A stretch of 64,000 bases of DNA, from assembly GCF_001439805.1 (NCBI RefSeq), contig NZ_JYLK01000018.1:78644-142643 (forward strand), written 5' to 3'. Origin of the DNA: Pseudomonas trivialis. Lineage in GTDB: Bacteria > Pseudomonadota > Gammaproteobacteria > Pseudomonadales > Pseudomonadaceae. Made by a program: the position numbers and the translations under genes. Shown here in pieces: positions 52,803 through 61,522 of the stretch. Within the stretch, counting starts at the first letter, position 1. Each line of letters starts with the position of its first letter. The notes below the pieces were generated by a model. That model searched no databases. It was given only the letters and a program-made list of their open reading frames with translations, and was not told the origin of the DNA.

Positions 52803-53654
52803 TTAGTAAGCGATGCGAATATCGGCGAAACCCAACTCACGTTCGGCCTCGGGGGCTTCATCGAACAGCAGGCGATGAATGCGCCGCGCCGAGGCCTGGA
52901 AGTCCACACCGCCGAGGCTGTGCAGGTCGTATTGATGGCTGTGGATTTCTGCGCGCACGCGGCCCGGGTGGGGCGACAGCAGGAGGATACGGTTGCCGAC
53001 CACCAGCGCCTCTTCGATGGAATGGGTGACGAACAGCAGGGTGAAGCGCACTTCTTCCCAGAGCAGCAGCAGTTCTTCCTGCATCTTGCGTCGGGTGAGG
53101 GCGTCCAGGGCGGCGAAGGGTTCGTCCATGAGCAGAATTTTGGGCTGCATGGCCAGGGCACGGGCGATGGCTACGCGGGCTTTCATGCCGCCGGACAAGG
53201 TGTGCGGGTAGGCATCGGCGAAGGCACTGAGGCCGACTTTGTCGAGGTAGTGCAGCGCGCGTTCTTCGGCCTCGCGGCGCTTGAGGGTTTTGGACGCCAG
53301 CAGGGGGAACATGACGTTCTGCTTGACGGTTTTCCAGGGCGGCAACTGGTCGAACTCCTGGAACACCACGATGCGATCCGGACCCGGTTGCTCGACCTTT
53401 TGCCCCAGCAGGCGAATCTCGCCTTCACTGGGTTTGATAAAACCCGCGATGGATTTGAGCAACGTGGATTTGCCGCAGCCCGACGGGCCGAGCAACACAT
53501 AGCGGTCGGCCGGGTCGATCTCGAAGCTGACCTGGTGGGTGGCGCGCACTACCCGCTCGGGGGTGCGGTACTCGAGGCTGACGTTGTCCACCGCCAGCAG
53601 CGGTTGGGCGGTGCTCAGGTTGCTGGCCGCGTGGCCTGGCAAAGGCGCGTTCAT
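52803..53654 (-). CDS. Sulfonate/taurine-type ABC transporter ATPase
   Basis: A 283-residue ATP-binding subunit with Walker A GPSGCGKST, Q-loop FQEFDQLPPW, signature LSGGMKARVAIARAL, Walker B ILLMDEPFAALD and H-loop THSIEEAL. Groups with SsuB/TauB. The start at 53654 (MNAPLPGH) is chosen over an upstream in-frame ATG that overlaps tauD. Partner of the downstream permease. Confidence 0.93.
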   Translation of the reverse strand: MNAPLPGHAASNLSTAQPLLAVDNVSLEYRTPERVVRATHQVSFEIDPADRYVLLGPSGCGKSTLLKSIAGFIKPSEGEIRLLGQKVEQPGPDRIVVFQEFDQLPPWKTVKQNVMFPLLASKTLKRREAEERALHYLDKVGLSAFADAYPHTLSGGMKARVAIARALAMQPKILLMDEPFAALDALTRRKMQEELLLLWEEVRFTLLFVTHSIEEALVVGNRILLLSPHPGRVRAEIHSHQYDLHSLGGVDFQASARRIHRLLFDEAPEAERELGFADIRIAY

Positions 53655-53676
53655 TTCAACTCTCGTGCGATAGGGT

Positions 53677-54570
53677 TCAGAAAGGCGCATCGCCCTGGAT
53701 GGTGGTGCGGAACAATTTGCGCCGCAAATGGCTGGGGCAACCGGCGGCGAGGTGAATCAGCGAGCGGTTGTCCCAGAACACCATGTCGTGGGGCTGCCAT
53801 TGGTGGCGGTAGATGTTTTCCGGCAGCACGCTGTGGGCGTAGAGCTGGGCCAGCAGGTCGCGGCTTTCGTCTTCGGGCAGGCCGACGACGCGGGTGGTGA
53901 ACCCTTCACTGACGAACAGTGCCTTGCGGCCGTTTTCCGGGTGGGTGCGCACGATGGGGTGCACCACTTCGGCTACCTGGGCCAGCTGCTCCGGGGTGAG
54001 CGTCGGGCGCCAGTTACCTTCGAATTTGGTTTCGCTGTAGCGCGCCGTGTAGGAGTGCGCGGCGCTGCGGCCTTGCACGGCGTTGCGCAGGTGCTCGGGC
54101 AACTGGTCCCAGGCTTTGTGCATGTCAGCGAACAGGGTATCGCCGCCCTCGGAGGGCAGCTCCTGGGCGTGCAGCATCGAACCCAGGCTCGGCAGTTCCT
54201 TGTAGGAGAGGTCCGAATGCCAGAATTTACCCGCATCTCCCAGGCCGATGGATTGGCCGTTTTCCACGATGTTGGAGACGATCAGGATTTCCGGGTGATG
54301 GGCCAGCAGGAACTGTTTGAGCACGTGAATCTGCAACACGCCGAAACGGCGACTGAAGGCGATCTGCTGGGCGGGAGTGATGCGCTGATCGCGAAATACC
54401 ACAACATGATGGTCCAGATGGGCGCGGTGAATGCGCGCGAAATCTTCGTCGTTGACCGGGCGTGAAAGGTCCAGGCCAATGACCTCGGCGCCGACGCTGC
54501 CGGACAGTGGACGAATCTCGAACCTTTGTGAGGTGAGGGCCGCGATTGGAAGAGTAGAGGTGGCGGACAT
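53677..54570 (-). CDS. TauD-family Fe(II)/2-oxoglutarate dioxygenase
   Basis: A 297-residue enzyme of the TauD/TfdA family. Iron ligands are seen in WHSDLSY (HxD) and a C-terminal His (SLIHLAAG), with the 2-oxoglutarate-binding Arg in RRKLFRTT. TauD releases sulfite from taurine or other sulfonates; relatives act on other acids. Start chosen at MSATSTLP (54570). Co-transcribed with the ABC genes, which suggests import and oxidative cleavage of a sulfur compound. Substrate not determinable. Confidence 0.9.
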   Translation of the reverse strand: MSATSTLPIAALTSQRFEIRPLSGSVGAEVIGLDLSRPVNDEDFARIHRAHLDHHVVVFRDQRITPAQQIAFSRRFGVLQIHVLKQFLLAHHPEILIVSNIVENGQSIGLGDAGKFWHSDLSYKELPSLGSMLHAQELPSEGGDTLFADMHKAWDQLPEHLRNAVQGRSAAHSYTARYSETKFEGNWRPTLTPEQLAQVAEVVHPIVRTHPENGRKALFVSEGFTTRVVGLPEDESRDLLAQLYAHSVLPENIYRHQWQPHDMVFWDNRSLIHLAAGCPSHLRRKLFRTTIQGDAPF

Positions 54571-54803
54571 GAAGTGACTCCCGGTCGGACAGGAGAGCAA
54601 CTTTATAGACATAAGAACATCATTTTAAATACCATTAGTGAATATCTATAGACGTTAATGTGTCGACGAACAGGCTGGGACGGCTACGCTGAGCAAAGGC
54701 GGCAAATCATTAATTTGACGAAGATATGTAAGACGCCGCAAAGCAGGGTGTGGGTGCCAGGAACCCCGTGTTTAAGCCCTTACAAGCCGAAAACCTTGCT
54801 GGT
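54571..54803 (-). promoter_or_regulatory. Divergent regulatory region of the tauD-like operon
   Basis: About 315 gene-free bases separate the tauD-like start (54570) from the GntR start (54885). The part next to tauD is AT-rich with TATAGATATT and GGTATTTAAAATGATGTT segments resembling sulfur-starvation promoters of Pseudomonas. The GntR product is the natural candidate to bind here; no certain operator was found. Confidence 0.4.
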
Positions 54804-54832
54804 TTGACAAGTTTTGGAGCTGTCTCTAGTGT
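54804..54832 (+). promoter_or_regulatory. Possible sigma-70 promoter of the GntR gene
   Basis: TTGACA (54804-54809), a 17-base spacer and TAGTGT (54827-54832), located 52 bases before the GTG start. The -35 is perfect, the -10 weak. An imperfect inverted repeat (GACA...TGTC) overlaps it and could be an autoregulatory site. Confidence 0.4.
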
Positions 54833-54884
54833 GCTTTGGATCCAATTAGCCATACTTATTTTAAAAAGGGAGGAGAGCGTAGCC

Positions 54885-55583
54885 GTGACGCAGAAACCGA
54901 ACCTGTTGAACAGCATTAAGGTCAGCGGACCCATTCCCGCTCATCTTGCTCGTTCCGTAATTGAAGAAACCTTGCGCAACGCGATTCTCGATGGCCGTTT
55001 ACCGTGCGGCACCGCCATGCGCCAGCAGGAACTGGCCAGCCTGTTCGGCGTCAGCCGCATGCCGGTGCGCGAGGCCTTGCGCCAGCTGGAAGCGCAGTCG
55101 TTGCTGCATGTAGTGACGCACAAAGGCGCTGTGGTGGCGCCCTTGATCGAAGACAACTCGGCTGAAACCTACGCCTTGCGCATACTGCTGGAGTCCGAGG
55201 CCCTGCGCCTGTCGATTCCGTTACTCACCGAGGCCGACATTGCCGGGGCCGAGACATTGATCACCGCCCTGGAACGGGAAAAGGACTATACCGAGATCGG
55301 ACGCCTGAACCGCCTGTTCCACATGGCGCTGTATGGCAAGGCGCCCAATCAGCGGCTGCTCAAGCTGGTCGAACATGGCCTGAATGAAGAAGAGCGCTTT
55401 CTGCGTTTCAATCTGGAGGCGATGGGGCTGGGCGAGACGTCCCAGGAAGACCACCGCGAACTGCTGAGCCTGGTGGCGCAGAAGAAGACCGATGAGAGCA
55501 TCCTTACGCTGCGCAATCATCTGACGCGGGGGATGGAAGTCATATCCGCCTACCTCAATGGCCTTGAAACAGCCGACAAGTAA
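54885..55583 (+). CDS. GntR-family regulator, FCD subfamily
   Basis: A 232-residue protein: N-terminal winged helix (LRNAILDGRLPCGTAMRQQELASLFGVSRMPVREALRQLEAQSLLHVVTHKGAVV) and an all-helical FCD ligand domain with metal-type residues (Asp and His in GRLNRLFHMALYG, EDHRELL, LRNHL). The GTG at 54885 with GGAGG upstream is chosen because it gives the usual FadR/FCD length. Divergent from the tauD operon and upstream of mgoBCAD; it may act on either. Confidence 0.88.
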   Translation: MTQKPNLLNSIKVSGPIPAHLARSVIEETLRNAILDGRLPCGTAMRQQELASLFGVSRMPVREALRQLEAQSLLHVVTHKGAVVAPLIEDNSAETYALRILLESEALRLSIPLLTEADIAGAETLITALEREKDYTEIGRLNRLFHMALYGKAPNQRLLKLVEHGLNEEERFLRFNLEAMGLGETSQEDHRELLSLVAQKKTDESILTLRNHLTRGMEVISAYLNGLETADK

Positions 55584-55597
55584 ACCCCATGCCGTTC

Positions 55598-55626
55598 GGG
55601 GCGCCCTTGGCATCAAGGGAAGACCC
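55598..55626. terminator. Hairpin downstream of the GntR gene
   Basis: GGGG..CCCTTG (to 55609) pairs with CAAGGG....CCCC (55614-55626). No strong T-tract follows, so termination is likely but not certain. From here to 55928 there is no gene; the AT-rich 55710-55790 stretch probably holds the mgo promoter. Confidence 0.4.
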
Positions 55627-55928
55627 CGCCGACACCACTTGGTTTATCCTGCGCCGGTTAAAGAAACGTCCCATCCCTGATCAACCAACTTACTCACAGC
55701 ACGTATTTTTTGGAAAAACTTTTAATATATTTGCAAGCTCATCCAAACGTTTAATCCGCTTATTATCCCGCGCCACTAAACCAGACACTTAAAACGGCCG
55801 CGCAAGCCTTTGCCCTTGCCAAGGCACTGCTACACGCTCGGGCCGGTAAAAATCCTGACTGTCTACTTCAAAATCAATAAAGCCGTTCTGTCTTCAGCGC
55901 AGTCGCAACAAACTTATAGGCATCAACC

Positions 55929-56687
55929 ATGCATCAAACTTTAATTGAGCAGAAAAAACTGCAGTTGTGCAGTCATCCTTTATTTAATGAAATAACTTCA
56001 CTCAGCAAGTTACAACTTTTTATGCAGAACCATGTATTTGCTGTATGGGATTTCATGAGCCTCACCAAACGCTTGCAACGGGACCTGGCCGGCACCCAAG
56101 TGCCCTGGCTCCCTCCCACCGACCCTCAGGCCGCTCGGCTGATCAATGAAATCGTGCTGGGAGAGGAGTCGGATGACCATCCCGGCGCCGGCCATTGCAG
56201 CCATTTCGAGCTGTACCGTGAGGGCATGCTTGAAACAGGTGCCAGCACTGTCGCCATCGACCGTTTCGTCACGCTGCAACGCCAGGGTGTGGACGCTCAT
56301 GTGGCGTTGCAATCCTTAGAGATTTTGCCCGGCACGGCGCGGTTTGTCGGCAGCACGCTGCGCACCGCGCTCGACGCACCTACCCATTGCGTTGCGGCGG
56401 CCTTCCTGCACGGCCGGGAGGGCGTCATACCGGCCCTGTTTGAACGCCTGTTGCAAGGCAGCGCAGCAGTGCTCGACCAAGCGCCGATGCTGCGCCATTA
56501 CCTCAACCGCCACATTCAATTGGACGCTAAGGACCATGAACCTGGCGCGCGGGCGATGCTCGAGCGCCTGATCGGTGGTGACGTGCATCGTCGGCAACAG
56601 GCTGACGCGTTCGCCTTGAGCGCGCTTGAACAACGGATCCATTTCTGGGACGACCTGCGAACCTTGCTGCAGGAGGCACGCCCATGA
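55929..56687 (+). CDS. mgoB: MgoB/PvfA, DUF3050 haem-oxygenase-like protein
   Basis: A 252-residue DUF3050 protein with the helical haem-oxygenase-like fold: FMQNHVFAVWDFMSLTKRLQR, VLGEESDDHPGAGHCSHFELYREGM, AAAFLHGREGVIPALF and LNRHIQLDAKDHEPGARAM carry the acidic and His residues expected of a metal site. It is the first gene of the mgoBCAD (pvfABCD) operon, which makes the diazeniumdiolate-type volatile signals (leudiazen and relatives) needed for mangotoxin and other GacS/GacA outputs. Overlaps mgoC by four bases (ATGA). Confidence 0.87.
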   Translation: MHQTLIEQKKLQLCSHPLFNEITSLSKLQLFMQNHVFAVWDFMSLTKRLQRDLAGTQVPWLPPTDPQAARLINEIVLGEESDDHPGAGHCSHFELYREGMLETGASTVAIDRFVTLQRQGVDAHVALQSLEILPGTARFVGSTLRTALDAPTHCVAAAFLHGREGVIPALFERLLQGSAAVLDQAPMLRHYLNRHIQLDAKDHEPGARAMLERLIGGDVHRRQQADAFALSALEQRIHFWDDLRTLLQEARP

Positions 56688-57631
56688 GCATCACGGATTA
56701 CTGCTCCTTCGCTGACGATTGGGAGCGCCGTGCAACCGTCCGCACGCGTCCGCGCCGTCTGCTGGAAAACGATGACAAATTGATCTTTCCGCTGTGCCGC
56801 CAGCCGCTGGTTTTGAGTGCGACGTTCGTCGAACACTGCGCGCAATGGCGAGACTTTGTGCTGGTACAAAGCTTTTACAAATACATCAATGACGTGGTGA
56901 TTTTCGAGACCGAAATTGTCGACAGGACCGCTCGCAGCATTGCCAAGAACCGCTTCACGCCGCCCTTCCCCCTGGCCTGTCGCTACAACGCAATGTCCGT
57001 TGTAGTGGACGAGGATTACCACGCACTGGTGGCATTGGATTTCCTGCATCAGACCGTAAGCATGACCGGCATCCGGCCCCTCGATCTGCCCAGGCAGATC
57101 GAACTCAGCCGCGCGCTGCCGGCAGCGCAGGCACAGGCGCCTGCTCATCTGCGCGATGCAGTGGAGTTGATAGGCGTGGCGATTGCCGAAAACACCGTGA
57201 CCCATGAGGTGGCGGCATTTTCCAGGGACGACAGTGTGAAGTCCTCTATCCGCGGCATGATGGCCGATCACCTGTTTGACGAAGGCCGCCATGCCCGTTT
57301 CTGGACAAATCTGGTGCACCTGTATTGGCAGGCGGCCAGGCCGGCTGATCGCGACAGCATCGCTCATGTGCTGCCGACGTTTCTAATGCACTACTTGACC
57401 AACGATCTGCAAAAAACCTTCGACTTGCAATTGATCGAACACCTGGGTGTGGGCGCGCGCATCCGTGAAGCCTTGAAAGACGAGGTGGAAGCACTGGCGT
57501 TTCCCATCACCCGCCAGCACCCATTGGTTGGCAACATCATGAAGTTTTTGCAGCACAGCGGTCTGCTCCAGACGCCAAGCGTGGCAGCGGCCCTGGATGA
57601 CTATCTGTCGCCGGCCGGGAGAGCGGCATGA
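56684..57631 (+). CDS. mgoC: MgoC/PvfB, AurF-like diiron N-oxygenase
   Basis: A 315-residue ferritin-like diiron oxygenase. Helix pairs carry Glu/His ligands (EDYHALVALDF, ELIGVAIAENTVTHEVAAF, DHLFDEGRHARFWTNLV with ExxH). AurF homologues oxidise amino groups, fitting a role in forming the N-N-oxide function of the signal. Four-base overlaps with both neighbours show tight coupling. Confidence 0.88.
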   Translation: MSITDYCSFADDWERRATVRTRPRRLLENDDKLIFPLCRQPLVLSATFVEHCAQWRDFVLVQSFYKYINDVVIFETEIVDRTARSIAKNRFTPPFPLACRYNAMSVVVDEDYHALVALDFLHQTVSMTGIRPLDLPRQIELSRALPAAQAQAPAHLRDAVELIGVAIAENTVTHEVAAFSRDDSVKSSIRGMMADHLFDEGRHARFWTNLVHLYWQAARPADRDSIAHVLPTFLMHYLTNDLQKTFDLQLIEHLGVGARIREALKDEVEALAFPITRQHPLVGNIMKFLQHSGLLQTPSVAAALDDYLSPAGRAA

Positions 57632-60600
57632 GGCGCCTGACAGTGAGATGGGTCGGCACGAGCAAGGCGTTGAATGCTGTGCGGACAGAGCTGGAAGAGT
57701 ACGGCCATCGCAGCGCAGACGAGGGCGTTGATCTGGTGATCGACGACGGCGGCCAGCCACTGCCGATGCGATTGGCGGGGACGCCGCGTCTGAGTCTGCG
57801 ACTGGGGATCGGCTCACCGACCGGGTCTGGATTGCCTGAGCTGCAGTTGCGCAGCTATAACCATGACCATTGCCTGGTGAGCGTGCTGGACGTGGCCAAT
57901 GAGCCCAGCGGGAACGGCAATCGATTGTGTCGCCGAGCGACGCGAACGCTGGTGGAGTGGGTAGCTCTGCAAGTGAGTCACTTTGCACGCGACCCGCAGC
58001 TGTGTGTTTCGCCAGCCTCCGTCAACGACTGGCCTGACCAGAACTTGCAGAGCCTGGATGCACTGGCCTACCTGCATCGGTTCAATCGCACGGCGGACCG
58101 GACTCTGCTGAGGGCGGCGCAAGTGCCGATGATCGAGCGACTGCAGGCCAGCCTCATTACCTTTGCCGAGCGACCGGCGCTGAATATAGCGGGCGAGATC
58201 GTTACTTACCGGCAACTGCAGACGCAGGCCTGGGCGATCCAGCAACGATTGGCGGCACTGCTGGAAGGTGTTGAAGGGTCAGCGATCGTCGGAGTTTGCC
58301 TGGAAAAGTCTGTTGCATTGTACGCGAGCATCCTTGCGATTCTCGGCTGCGGCGCGGTGTACCTGCCACTGGCTGCGGAGCATCCTCTTCGGCGGCAGCA
58401 GGCCATGCTGGAAAGCGCGGGCGCGCGCGTGTTGCTGGATGAGGGCTACCACCCGCTGCGTAAACACTTCACGGCGCTGGATGTGCGTGAAGCCGAGCCG
58501 CAGGATTGCGCGCCACCGCTGCCCCACCTTCGGACGACCCCTGACGCACCGTGTGTGGTGCTTTTCACTTCCGGCACCAGCGGCCGACCAAAAGGCGTGC
58601 GGCTCAGCCAGGGGAATCTGGCGCACTTCACCGCCTGGTTCGGCGGCTGCATGGCGTTGAGTGAACAGAGCCGCGTGCTGCAGTTTGCCGCGTTGCACTT
58701 TGATGCGTCGCTGATGGATATTTTCCCGAGCCTGATTGCCGGCGCGCAGTTGATCATTCCCGGCGAGGCACAACGTCGTGATCCGCAGCAATTGGTGGAA
58801 TTGATTCGCCAGCAGCACATCACCCACGCGTTTCTGCCACCCGCGTTGCTTGGTGTTCTGCCGCTGAACGAGCCGCTGGGCCTGACTCACCTGCTAACCG
58901 GTGGCGAAGCGTGCGAGCCCCATGTGATCGAACGCCTGGCCGGCCAGTGTCACTTGCACAATCTCTACGGCCCCACCGAAGCCACGGTGCTGGTGACGCA
59001 TCGCCTGCTGCAACGCGCAGATGGCAACACCAATGTGGGGCGTCCGATCGCCAACAGTCAGGTGCTGATCCTCGACGAGGACATGCAACCGGTGGACGAG
59101 CAGGTGATGGGCGAGCTGTATATCGTCGGGCCCGGCGTGAGCCTGGGGTACCTGAGCGCCACGCCGGTACTCGACAGCCCCTTTGTCGAGCTGACATTGC
59201 CGGACGGTCAGATTGTCAGGGCCTACCGCAGTGGCGACCTCGCAAAATGGACGAACGAAGGCGTACAACTCGGCGGGCGCCGTGATGACCAGGTGAAGAT
59301 CCGTGGGGTGCGGGTAGAGCCGCGGGAGATCGAGCAATGCCTGCGCGACAGTCGACTGTTTCGTCAGGTTGCGGTGGTGATAGAGCGCGATGGCAGGATT
59401 CGTGGAGTGGTCGCTCATCCAGAGGGCGGCGCTACGTTGATCGACCTCAAGCAGCACGCGCGGCAGTGGTTGCCTGAGTACCTGCAACCACAGGCGTGGG
59501 CCGAACTGCATGCCCTGCCCTGCTCCGGCAACGGAAAGATCGACCGTCAGGCGTTGCTGGCGTTGCCGGTTCACGTTTCATTGGCTGGCGACGGCCGCAC
59601 TGCGTATACGCCACTTCAACGGCAACTGGTGCAGCTATGGAGTGAATTGCTGCGGGTGCCTGTGGATGATCTGGGGCTGGATGACAGCTTCTTCAACCTC
59701 GGTGGCCACTCCATTTTGCTGTCGACTTTGCTGCTGAGAATTCGTGAACAATTCGACCGCAGTGTGCCGCTCAATCGCTTCTTCGAGAGGCCGACGATCA
59801 GTACCCTCGCCTTGCTGATGGAGAACAGTGTGCTGCCCGATGCCGCATCCAGCCAGGCCGTGCGCGATGCGCAGAGTGAGCAGGTGCTGGCGGTGCTGCC
59901 CGAGACACGGGCCGGTGATCGACGCAAAGTGATTGTGACGGGGGCCAACAGTTTTATCGGCCTCCATGTCGTCGAAGCATTGCTGGCAGGTGGCGCAACA
60001 GAGATCGCGTGTCTGGTGCGTGAGTTGCCGGGCCAGCCGGCGGCAACAAGATTCAGCCAGGCATTGAAGGAGTATCGCCTGGAAGATCTGGACCTGAGCC
60101 GGGTGCGGGTATACACCGCCGATGTCAGCCAGCCACGCCTGGGCTTGGCGTGCGACGTGTATGACGCGCTTGCGAGGGAGTTTGGCGTGCTGGTGCACAA
60201 CGCCGCACAGGTCAATCATGTGATGGACTATGCGTTGCTGGCACCGGACAACGTCGAGCCCGTTCGGGAATGTTTGCGCCTGTGCGAGACCCACTGCAAG
60301 AAAGTCTTGAACTTCATTTCCACGCTGTCGGCCTGCAGCAGCGTCGATGCGGGCGGCCACGTTCTGGAGTCACCGGCGGCGGCGACACTGCCGGTCTACG
60401 TCAAGAATGGCTACAACCTCTCCAAGTGGGTGGCCGAGCGGCTATTGGGGCGTGCGGTGGCGCAAGGCGCGTGGGTCAACATACTGCGTCCGGGCAACAT
60501 CAGTTTCAACAGCCGCAACGGTGTTTGCCAACCCCGAAAAAATCGTCTGATGCTGATGCTCAAGGGCTCGCTGCAACTGGGTCTGGTGCCCCAACTGAAG

Positions 60601-60999
60601 GTGAACTTTGACCTGATGCCGGTGGACTTTTTTGCGCGTTTTCTCGCCTTCCACTGCGGCCAGTTCGACAGCGGGCGCAACGTCTTCAACCTGCACAACC
60701 CACAGCCGTTGAGTTGGGATAACTACCTCGATGCGTTCAGCCAGGCAGGGCATGCCTTCGACCGCGTCAGTGTTGCGCGCTGGCAACAGGCGTTGCGGAC
60801 AGTTGATCGAGACAACGCGTTGTTCGGGGTGCTGGGGTTTTATCTGGATGGGCCGGGCGAAGACATCGGCGACACCTCAATGATCCGGCACGACAACGCA
60901 CGTCATGGTGTGGAAAAGATGGGCGCGCGCTACCCCGAAAAGATTCCGGCGCTGCTTCGCCAGGGCTGCGACTACCTCAAGGCTGTCGGCTTTCTTTGA
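57628..60999 (+). CDS. mgoA: MgoA/PvfC, NRPS-like A-T-R enzyme
   Basis: A 1123-residue single-module synthetase. About 160 N-terminal residues of unclear role; adenylation domain with LFTSGTSGRPKG (about 312), NLYGPTEATV (about 443), GDLAKW (about 535) and GNGKIDR (about 633); thiolation domain with GGHS (Ser about 694); C-terminal thioester reductase with VTGANSFIG (about 768) and a catalytic YNLSK (about 928). It activates a branched amino acid (Leu or Val in characterised homologues) and releases it reductively. No condensation domain. Confidence 0.92.
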   Translation: MRRLTVRWVGTSKALNAVRTELEEYGHRSADEGVDLVIDDGGQPLPMRLAGTPRLSLRLGIGSPTGSGLPELQLRSYNHDHCLVSVLDVANEPSGNGNRLCRRATRTLVEWVALQVSHFARDPQLCVSPASVNDWPDQNLQSLDALAYLHRFNRTADRTLLRAAQVPMIERLQASLITFAERPALNIAGEIVTYRQLQTQAWAIQQRLAALLEGVEGSAIVGVCLEKSVALYASILAILGCGAVYLPLAAEHPLRRQQAMLESAGARVLLDEGYHPLRKHFTALDVREAEPQDCAPPLPHLRTTPDAPCVVLFTSGTSGRPKGVRLSQGNLAHFTAWFGGCMALSEQSRVLQFAALHFDASLMDIFPSLIAGAQLIIPGEAQRRDPQQLVELIRQQHITHAFLPPALLGVLPLNEPLGLTHLLTGGEACEPHVIERLAGQCHLHNLYGPTEATVLVTHRLLQRADGNTNVGRPIANSQVLILDEDMQPVDEQVMGELYIVGPGVSLGYLSATPVLDSPFVELTLPDGQIVRAYRSGDLAKWTNEGVQLGGRRDDQVKIRGVRVEPREIEQCLRDSRLFRQVAVVIERDGRIRGVVAHPEGGATLIDLKQHARQWLPEYLQPQAWAELHALPCSGNGKIDRQALLALPVHVSLAGDGRTAYTPLQRQLVQLWSELLRVPVDDLGLDDSFFNLGGHSILLSTLLLRIREQFDRSVPLNRFFERPTISTLALLMENSVLPDAASSQAVRDAQSEQVLAVLPETRAGDRRKVIVTGANSFIGLHVVEALLAGGATEIACLVRELPGQPAATRFSQALKEYRLEDLDLSRVRVYTADVSQPRLGLACDVYDALAREFGVLVHNAAQVNHVMDYALLAPDNVEPVRECLRLCETHCKKVLNFISTLSACSSVDAGGHVLESPAAATLPVYVKNGYNLSKWVAERLLGRAVAQGAWVNILRPGNISFNSRNGVCQPRKNRLMLMLKGSLQLGLVPQLKVNFDLMPVDFFARFLAFHCGQFDSGRNVFNLHNPQPLSWDNYLDAFSQAGHAFDRVSVARWQQALRTVDRDNALFGVLGFYLDGPGEDIGDTSMIRHDNARHGVEKMGARYPEKIPALLRQGCDYLKAVGFL

Positions 61000-61020
61000 A
61001 ATGTTCCAAGGACCTTTTTC

Positions 61021-61479
61021 ATGAAACCACTACAACCGGATACGTTAATCCGCAATCCCTGTGCGGCCCCGGTACAGGCCTGCATTACAGTCGAGTGCGA
61101 AGCGGCTCGCCTGTGGGCCTTGGTCGGTCACTTTGCAGGGTTTGATACTTTTATTCCGTCTCTGTCGCATATCGAAATGACCGGCACGGGTGTCGGTGCC
61201 TTACGCACCAAATTTTTTCACGACGGTCACTGCGTGGTTGAACAGCTCAACAGCCGGGACGAAGCCGCCATGTGCATGACCTGGACTACGATCTACAACA
61301 CGTTGGGCATCGCGCGCCTGTGGGCGGCGATGAGCGTTGAGGCGCTGGGCGACGGTCGCTCCAGGGCAACCTGGACGATCATCGGTGAACCGGTTGAAGC
61401 CACCCAGGCGGAATTTGATGCGTTTGCACAAGCGTTTGCCGACAGCGCGATGGAGAATGTGCGCCGGATACTTGGCTGA
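61021..61479 (+). CDS. mgoD: MgoD/PvfD, SRPBCC (polyketide cyclase-like) protein
   Basis: A 152-residue START/SRPBCC-fold protein (CITVECEAARLWALVGHFAGFDTFIPSL at the start; RATWTIIGEPVEATQAEFDAFAQAF at the end), matching the last gene of mgo/pvf clusters. Begins 21 bases after mgoA. Accessory role in late steps of signal synthesis is presumed. Confidence 0.87.
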   Translation: MKPLQPDTLIRNPCAAPVQACITVECEAARLWALVGHFAGFDTFIPSLSHIEMTGTGVGALRTKFFHDGHCVVEQLNSRDEAAMCMTWTTIYNTLGIARLWAAMSVEALGDGRSRATWTIIGEPVEATQAEFDAFAQAFADSAMENVRRILG

Positions 61480-61481
61480 AC

Positions 61482-61510
61482 AGCAAGAGCGAGCTTGCTC
61501 GCTCCTGCTT
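61482..61510. terminator. Bidirectional terminator between mgoD and the chemoreceptor gene
   Basis: AGCAAGAGCGAGC and GCTCGCTCCTGCT form a near-perfect stem around TT between two convergent genes. T-rich bases follow on the plus strand. Confidence 0.6.
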
Positions 61511-61522
61511 TGCACTTGAAGG

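Noticed and set aside
54750..54884. Upstream ATG start for the GntR gene (would add 45 residues)
   Set aside because: The extension is not protein-like and covers the likely promoter; the GTG at 54885 has GGAGG upstream and gives the normal family length.
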